NCBI GenBank assembly: GCA_964462125.1
Contig: CAYWXT010000045.1
Coordinates: 1 to 28,243, forward strand
DNA from: JAWLFY01 sp964462125
GTDB lineage: Bacteria; Planctomycetota; Planctomycetia; Pirellulales; Pirellulaceae
Direction of reading: 5' to 3'
Length of the DNA: 28,243 nucleotides
The notes under the pieces were generated by a model. It saw only the letters and a list, made by a program, of their open reading frames with translations. It was not told where the DNA came from and ran no database searches. Positions 24,284 through 28,243 of this stretch are shown piece after piece; position 1 is the stretch's first letter, and each line of letters begins with the position of its first letter. Both the position numbers and the translations under genes were made by a program.

Positions 24284-25855
24284 TTGTTCGATACCATGAT
24301 GGACGAGTTCGATGACGTCGCGGACGCCAGTGCCGAGGCGGTCGGCACCGGTTTCCGCAAATTGCCCGTGGACGATGGGGAGGACGACAATGGTGTCGAC
24401 GTCGCCGTGGCCACGGCGCAGGCGGCCGAGGGTGAAATCCGGCTTGAGAGTCCCGATGAGCTGATCGCCATCGACGAACACGAGTCGTGGTCGGACGATC
24501 CGGTGCGGATGTACCTGACGCAGATGGGGGAGATCCCGCTGTTGACGCGCCGCGAAGAGATCGAGTTGGCCAAACGGATCGAAGAGACCCGGCGGCGGTT
24601 CCGCACCAAGCTGCTCGAGAATCACTACGTCCTGGTCGAGGCCTACAAGACGCTCAAGAAGGTCTATCGCGGCCAGCTGCCGTTTGACCGGACGGTCCAG
24701 GTTTCGGTCACCGACCGGCTGGAGAAGGAGCAGATCATCGGCCGCCTGCCCCACAACCTGAAGACGCTCCAGACGCTGCTGCGGCGGAACCGGCATGACT
24801 GGAAGGTCGCCCTCAGCAAGGGAGCTTCGCAGCGCCGACGTGCCGAGGCTTGGCGGGCACTGGCGCGGCGCCGCCGCCGCGCCGTTCGGCTGATCGAGGA
24901 ACTTGGATTGCGTACCCAGCGGATCGAAACCCGGATCGAGCTGCTCGAACGGTTCTCGATCCGGCTCGACGAGATCACCCGCGAGGTGGCTGCCCAGAAG
25001 CGGACCAAACATGGCCGCGAGGTGCGCGAGCGGCTGCTTCACGAACGCCGCCAAATCCTCACCGCCTGCCAAGAAACCCCCACATCGCTGCGGAATCGCG
25101 TCCGTATGCTCGACTTGGTCTACGCCGATTACCAACAGGCCAAGCGGGAGCTGAGCGAGGGCAATCTGCGGCTGGTCGTCTCGATTGCCAAGAAGTACCG
25201 CAACCGCGGCCTCTCGTTCCTGGACCTGATCCAGGAAGGAAATGCCGGATTGATGCGGGCGGTCGACAAGTTCGAATATCGCCGCGGCTTCAAGTTCTGT
25301 ACCTACGCCACCTGGTGGATTCGCCAAGCGATCACCCGCGCCGTGGCCGACCAGAGTCGGACGATTCGCATCCCGGTCCACATGGTCGAGACGATGAGTC
25401 GGGTGCGGAATGTCGCCCGCCAATTGCTCCAGGAACTCGGCCGTGAACCGACGATCGAGGAGACCGCGCGGCGGGCCGAGGTGACCGTTGAAGAAGCTCG
25501 CCGGGTGCTGACCATGAGCCGCTTCCCGATCTCCCTCGATCGCCCGGTCGGCAACAGCGAGGACAGCCAGTTCGGGGATCTGCTCCCTGACGGAACGGCC
25601 GAGAGCCCGCAGATCGGTGCGACCCAGGAAATGCTCCGCGACCGCATCACCGGTGTCCTGAAGACCCTCTCCTACCGCGAACGCGAGATCATCAAACTCC
25701 GTTACGGACTCGGCGATGGCTACAGCTACACCCTCGAAGAGGTCGGGCATATCTTCAAGGTCACCCGCGAACGGATTCGGCAGATCGAAGCCAAGGCGGT
25801 CCGCAAACTTCAGCAGCCCAGCCGCAGCCAAGATCTGGTCGGGTTCCTCGACTAG
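24284..25855 (+). CDS. rpoD: RNA polymerase sigma-70 factor (RpoD/SigA type)
   Basis: About 523 residues. The acidic N-terminus (about 1-65) does not look like a full region 1.1. Region 1.2 is about 71-104 (DDPVRMYLTQMGEIPLLTRREEIELAKRI). A basic, helical non-conserved insert spans about 105-285, then region 2 about 288-365 (GNLRLVVSIAKKYRNRGL, DLIQEGNAGLMRAVDKF, TYATWWIRQAITRA), region 3 about 370-445, and region 4 about 455-515 (LSYREREIIKLRYGL, TLEEVGHIFKVTRERIRQIEA). Start: AGGAG at 24271-24275 sits 8 bp before an in-frame TTG at 24284, making TTG the likely start; ATG 24296 or 24299 would lie too far from it. The open frame continues upstream to 24020 without family character. It could be the primary sigma or a group 2 paralogue; one window cannot tell. 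Confidence 0.9.
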   Translation: MFDTMMDEFDDVADASAEAVGTGFRKLPVDDGEDDNGVDVAVATAQAAEGEIRLESPDELIAIDEHESWSDDPVRMYLTQMGEIPLLTRREEIELAKRIEETRRRFRTKLLENHYVLVEAYKTLKKVYRGQLPFDRTVQVSVTDRLEKEQIIGRLPHNLKTLQTLLRRNRHDWKVALSKGASQRRRAEAWRALARRRRRAVRLIEELGLRTQRIETRIELLERFSIRLDEITREVAAQKRTKHGREVRERLLHERRQILTACQETPTSLRNRVRMLDLVYADYQQAKRELSEGNLRLVVSIAKKYRNRGLSFLDLIQEGNAGLMRAVDKFEYRRGFKFCTYATWWIRQAITRAVADQSRTIRIPVHMVETMSRVRNVARQLLQELGREPTIEETARRAEVTVEEARRVLTMSRFPISLDRPVGNSEDSQFGDLLPDGTAESPQIGATQEMLRDRITGVLKTLSYREREIIKLRYGLGDGYSYTLEEVGHIFKVTRERIRQIEAKAVRKLQQPSRSQDLVGFLD

Positions 25856-25863
25856 GCGAGCGG

Positions 25864-26781
25864 CTATTGGTCCTCGGCCATGTCGCGGGCATGGTAGCTG
25901 CTGCGGACAAAGGGGCCGCTGGCGACCTTCTTGAACCCCATTTCCCGAGCGAGTTCGCCCAGTTCCTCGAACTCCTCGGGCGGGACGTACCGGACCACCG
26001 GCAGGTATTTCTCTCCCGGCTGCAGGTATTGGCCCAGGGTCAGGTAGTCGACGCCGTATTCGCGGAGGTCGGCCAGGGCGTCGAGTAGCTCCCCCCGCTC
26101 TTCACCCAGCCCCAGCATTAGCCCGCTTTTGGTCTTCACCGCCGGCTCGTACCGCTTGACCTCCCGCATCATCCCCAGGGTCCAGCGATAGTCGCTCTTG
26201 GGGCCGCGAACGCGCCGGTACAGTCGCGGGACGGTTTCCATGTTGTGGTTGAAGACATCCGGTCGGGCTTCGATCACCCGCCCCAGAGCTGGTTTGCACT
26301 GGACGAAGTCGGGCGTGAGCACCTCAGTCGTCGCCCCGGTCCGCTCGCGGACGGCGACAACGCAGCGGTAATAGTGTTCGGCGCCGCCGTCGGGCAGGTC
26401 GTCCCGCGTGACGCTGGTGATCACGACATGCTTCAGTCCCAGCCGTTCGGCCGCTTGGGCGAGCCGCTGCGGTTCGTCGTCCGCCGGGGGGGCGGGCGGT
26501 CGCCCGCGATGGACGGCGCAGAACCCGCATGGCCGTGTGCAAACGTTGCCCAGGATCATGAAGGTCGCGGTCAGCTGGCTGTAGCACTCCATCCGGTTGG
26601 GGCACTTTGCGTTGTCGCACACCGTCTCCAGCCCGAGTTCTTCCATCAGGCCATCGGTCAAATGGTTGGCGTTGCTTCGCGGGATCGGCCGTTTCAGCCA
26701 CCGCGGCAGGCGGCCGGTGGCGCTGACGGCGGTCCCCGTGGGCATTTCAGGTTCGGCGACGACGGGCAAGCGAAAAGCCAT
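25864..26781 (-). CDS. lipA: Lipoyl synthase
   Basis: A 305-residue radical-SAM enzyme inserting two sulfurs into protein-bound octanoyl groups to make lipoyl cofactors for 2-oxoacid dehydrogenases and glycine cleavage. Both iron-sulfur sites are intact: the auxiliary cluster Cys55, Cys60, Cys66 (CDNAKCPNRMEC) and the radical-SAM cluster Cys81, Cys85, Cys88 (CTRPCGFCAV). The C-terminal RSSY supplies the Ser ligand of the auxiliary cluster. ATG 26781 is chosen because the N-terminus then has the usual length; the 94 codons before it have no family character and overlap the divergent smpB. ATG at residue 13 is an alternative. lipB is not in the window. The gene's end is 8 bp from the convergent sigma gene. 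Confidence 0.96.
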   Translation of the reverse strand: MAFRLPVVAEPEMPTGTAVSATGRLPRWLKRPIPRSNANHLTDGLMEELGLETVCDNAKCPNRMECYSQLTATFMILGNVCTRPCGFCAVHRGRPPAPPADDEPQRLAQAAERLGLKHVVITSVTRDDLPDGGAEHYYRCVVAVRERTGATTEVLTPDFVQCKPALGRVIEARPDVFNHNMETVPRLYRRVRGPKSDYRWTLGMMREVKRYEPAVKTKSGLMLGLGEERGELLDALADLREYGVDYLTLGQYLQPGEKYLPVVRYVPPEEFEELGELAREMGFKKVASGPFVRSSYHARDMAEDQ

Positions 26782-26838
26782 GCGGAAACAGTCCGGGGCG
26801 TGTGGGGGGGAGCAAACAAAACCTCCAGGTCGGTACGT

Positions 26839-26844
26839 ATTGTA
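26839..26844 (-). promoter_or_regulatory. Candidate -10 element for lipA
   Basis: On the minus strand, CACTACAATACG contains TACAAT, 57 nt before the lipA start. It is the same hexamer as the smpB candidate. No -35 match. Confidence 0.25.
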
Positions 26845-26936
26845 GTGAGAAAGGAAATGTCGGCTATCGGAGTAGCCCAGGCTGCCGAATGCCAGCAACT
26901 TGCAACCCCGCGCATCGTCTCGACCGGTCGGGCGGC

Positions 26937-26942
26937 TACAAT
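26937..26942 (+). promoter_or_regulatory. Candidate -10 element for smpB
   Basis: TACAAT in GGCTACAATCC lies 10 nt before the smpB ATG, predicting a leader of only a few bases. No clear -35. Confidence 0.3.
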
Positions 26943-26952
26943 CCGCAACACT

Positions 26953-27474
26953 ATGGGAAAGAAGAACAAGCAGAAAGGGTCCAGCGGCAAGAAAGACGCC
27001 GCGAGCCAATCGCGTTCGAAGGCGTCGATCACCCCCGTTTCGGACAACCGCAAGGCACGTCACCGCTACGAAGTCCTCGACACGGTGGAATGCGGAATGA
27101 TGCTGCTCGGCAGCGAAGTGAAATCGATGCGCGATGGCAAGCTGTCACTCGACGAGGCCCACATCCGGGTCAAGGACAACGACCTGTGGTTGGTTGGGGC
27201 TGACATCGCCCACTACACCAACGCCGGGCTGTGGAACCACGATCCCCGTCGGCCGCGGAAGTTGCTGTTGCACAGTCGCGAATTCGACAAGTTTGCCGGG
27301 CGAGCTCACGAGCGGGGGCTGACCCTCGTCCCGCTGAAGGTCTATTTCAACGAGCGGGGCATCGCCAAGTGCGTGATGGGGCTCGTCAAAGGGAAGAAAC
27401 TTCACGATAAACGAGAAACGCTGAAGCAACGGGACACCGAGCGGGGCCTGCAACGAGCGATGAGGCCACGGTAG
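26953..27474 (+). CDS. smpB: SsrA-binding protein
   Basis: A 173-residue RNA-binding protein that delivers tmRNA to stalled ribosomes in trans-translation. The core runs from about residue 30 (VSDNRKARHRYEVLDTVECGMMLLGSEVKSMR), with the family segments LDEAHIRVKDNDLWLVGADI and RKLLLHSREFDKF, then LVPLKVYFNERGIAKCVMGLVKGKKLHDKRETLKQRD. The N-terminal 28 residues are a basic, Lys/Ser-rich extension longer than in many bacteria. ATG 26953 is preferred; the open frame upstream overlaps lipA in antisense. ssrA (tmRNA) was looked for nearby and not found. The ABC ATPase gene follows after 34 bp. Confidence 0.95.
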   Translation: MGKKNKQKGSSGKKDAASQSRSKASITPVSDNRKARHRYEVLDTVECGMMLLGSEVKSMRDGKLSLDEAHIRVKDNDLWLVGADIAHYTNAGLWNHDPRRPRKLLLHSREFDKFAGRAHERGLTLVPLKVYFNERGIAKCVMGLVKGKKLHDKRETLKQRDTERGLQRAMRPR

Positions 27475-27508
27475 GGATCGTGCGGGAAAAAGGTTGGGAG
27501 AAATTTAG

Positions 27509-28183
27509 ATGGTATTGGCGATCAAGGATTTGGTGAAAAGTTTCGCTCAGCCCGGCGGCGGGAGGCTGACGGTGCTCGATCTCGACTCGTTTCAGATCGA
27601 TGCGGGGGAACAGGTGGTGCTGATCGGCGAGAGCGGTGGGGGCAAGACAACACTGCTGCACTTGATCGCGGGAATTTTGGTGCCCGACAGCGGCTCGATC
27701 CGGCTCGACAACACGGAATTGACGCGGCTCAGCGAGCAGGGGCGGGACCGCGTGCGTGCGGCGTTGATCGGGTACGTCTTTCAAACGTTCAACCTGCTGC
27801 CCGCCTTCACTGCCCTGGAGAACGTACGGCTGGGGATGACCTTTGGTCATGGGGGGAACGAACCGGGGCGGGCGATGGAGTTGCTCGATCGCGTCGGGTT
27901 GGCCGACCGCGCCGGTTACCGACCGTCGCAACTGTCGGTCGGGCAGCAGCAACGGGTGGCGATCGCCCGCGCCCTGGCTGGCCGGCCGAAGTTGTTATTG
28001 GCGGACGAACCGACCGCCAACGTCGACCCAAAGAGCTCCGCGAACGTATTGGAGTTGATCCGCGGGTCGTGCCGCGAGGAGGGTGTGGCGCTGTTGATGG
28101 TCACCCACAGCATGGAAATCGCCTCCCAGTACGAGCGGGTGGAGAAGCTCGACGTGATCAACCGGGTGTTCGCGGACGTGTAA
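27509..28183 (+). CDS. ABC transporter ATP-binding protein (LolD/MacB type)
   Basis: A 224-residue cytosolic ATPase. Walker A is GESGGGKTT (40-48), Q-loop Gln92 (YVFQTFNLLPAFTALENV), ABC signature LSVGQQQR (142-149), Walker B LLLADEP (162-168), followed by TANVDPK and a switch His in MVTHS. The NLLP-x-x-T-A-x-E-N-V segment is typical of the MacB/LolD/FtsE-like group, which drives lipoprotein release or drug/peptide export through a separate FtsX-like permease. The permease is not present before it and may lie beyond the window. GGGAG nine bases upstream supports the start. Confidence 0.93.
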   Translation: MVLAIKDLVKSFAQPGGGRLTVLDLDSFQIDAGEQVVLIGESGGGKTTLLHLIAGILVPDSGSIRLDNTELTRLSEQGRDRVRAALIGYVFQTFNLLPAFTALENVRLGMTFGHGGNEPGRAMELLDRVGLADRAGYRPSQLSVGQQQRVAIARALAGRPKLLLADEPTANVDPKSSANVLELIRGSCREEGVALLMVTHSMEIASQYERVEKLDVINRVFADV

Positions 28184-28243
28184 CCCCCCTGCCCTGCCCT
28201 GAGTCGCCCTGCCCCAACCCGCCCTCCCCTGTAGCGAGACTCC
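28184..28243. other. C-rich low-complexity end of window
   Basis: After the ABC gene the plus strand is strongly C-rich, with repeated CCCTG words (CCTGCCCTGCCCTGAG). No gene start or clear hairpin is visible before the window ends. Confidence 0.5.

Larger units (their letters stand above)
26782..26952. other. Divergent promoter region of lipA and smpB
   Basis: This 171-bp region contains TACAAT on the plus strand 10 nt before smpB and TACAAT on the minus strand (26844-26839) about 58 nt before lipA. Neither has an evident -35 box. A G-run (about 26803-26810) lies in the lipA leader. No gene is supported inside. Confidence 0.4.

Noticed and set aside
24257..25831. 524-codon minus-strand ORF
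   Set aside because: Exactly opposite the sigma-factor gene, whose conserved regions are unambiguous.
26782..28243. tmRNA gene next to smpB
   Set aside because: No tRNA-Ala-like acceptor halves, tag reading frame or CCA end could be found around smpB.

Overview
The window looks like a chromosomal piece of a Planctomycetota genome, probably Pirellulales-like. DNA is GC-rich and many genes lack a clear Shine-Dalgarno site. Gene content typical of that phylum includes a ThuA/dehydrogenase/HEAT/cytochrome c fusion with a CxxCH site, a secreted DUF1080 protein, a DUF3467 protein, a secreted lactonase-type propeller and zinc-ribbon membrane proteins. The taxon is an inference from gene content; no rRNA or other marker is present. 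No tRNA, rRNA, tmRNA, CRISPR array, insertion sequence or prophage was seen.

Layout. 1-165: two diverged copies of a repeat. 216-1989: RDD membrane protein and secreted lactonase (+). 1995-6053: giant secreted haem-binding fusion (-), convergent with the lactonase. 6303-9171: overlapping leuB-cdsA-tatD operon (+), then a convergent ADP-ribosylglycohydrolase (-). 9998-13118: membrane-anchored hypothetical, phytoene-desaturase-like flavoenzyme and FAH-family hydrolase (+). 13305-14747: DUF1080 and DUF3467 (-), separated by a good intrinsic terminator. 14969-20285: a three-gene minus-strand operon, GAF-HlyD, then HlyD, then PqqD-like/M50 protease/HlyD. It diverges from a small CxxC protein across an AT-rich perfect inverted repeat. 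20949-21293: tandem 113-bp repeats interrupted by an assembly gap. 21323-22647: translationally coupled DinB and methyltransferase genes. 22721-23278: zinc-ribbon membrane protein (-). About 1 kb without a recognisable gene then precedes a sigma-70 factor (24284-25855). lipA (-), smpB (+) and an ABC ATPase (+) follow.

The least explained content is the GAF-HlyD / HlyD / M50-HlyD operon. It has three adaptor-type proteins, one of which carries cytosolic sensory domains and another an intramembrane protease with an N-terminal PqqD-like domain, and no transporter or outer-membrane channel beside them. It looks like a membrane-spanning sensing, processing or export complex of unknown substrate.

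Both 100-N gaps can be read. The first (13150-13249) is flanked by two identical 55-bp sequences and is probably not a real gap. The second (21118-21217) lies inside the 113-bp array, with both edges again ending in 55-bp repeated words, as expected from a k=55 assembly graph.
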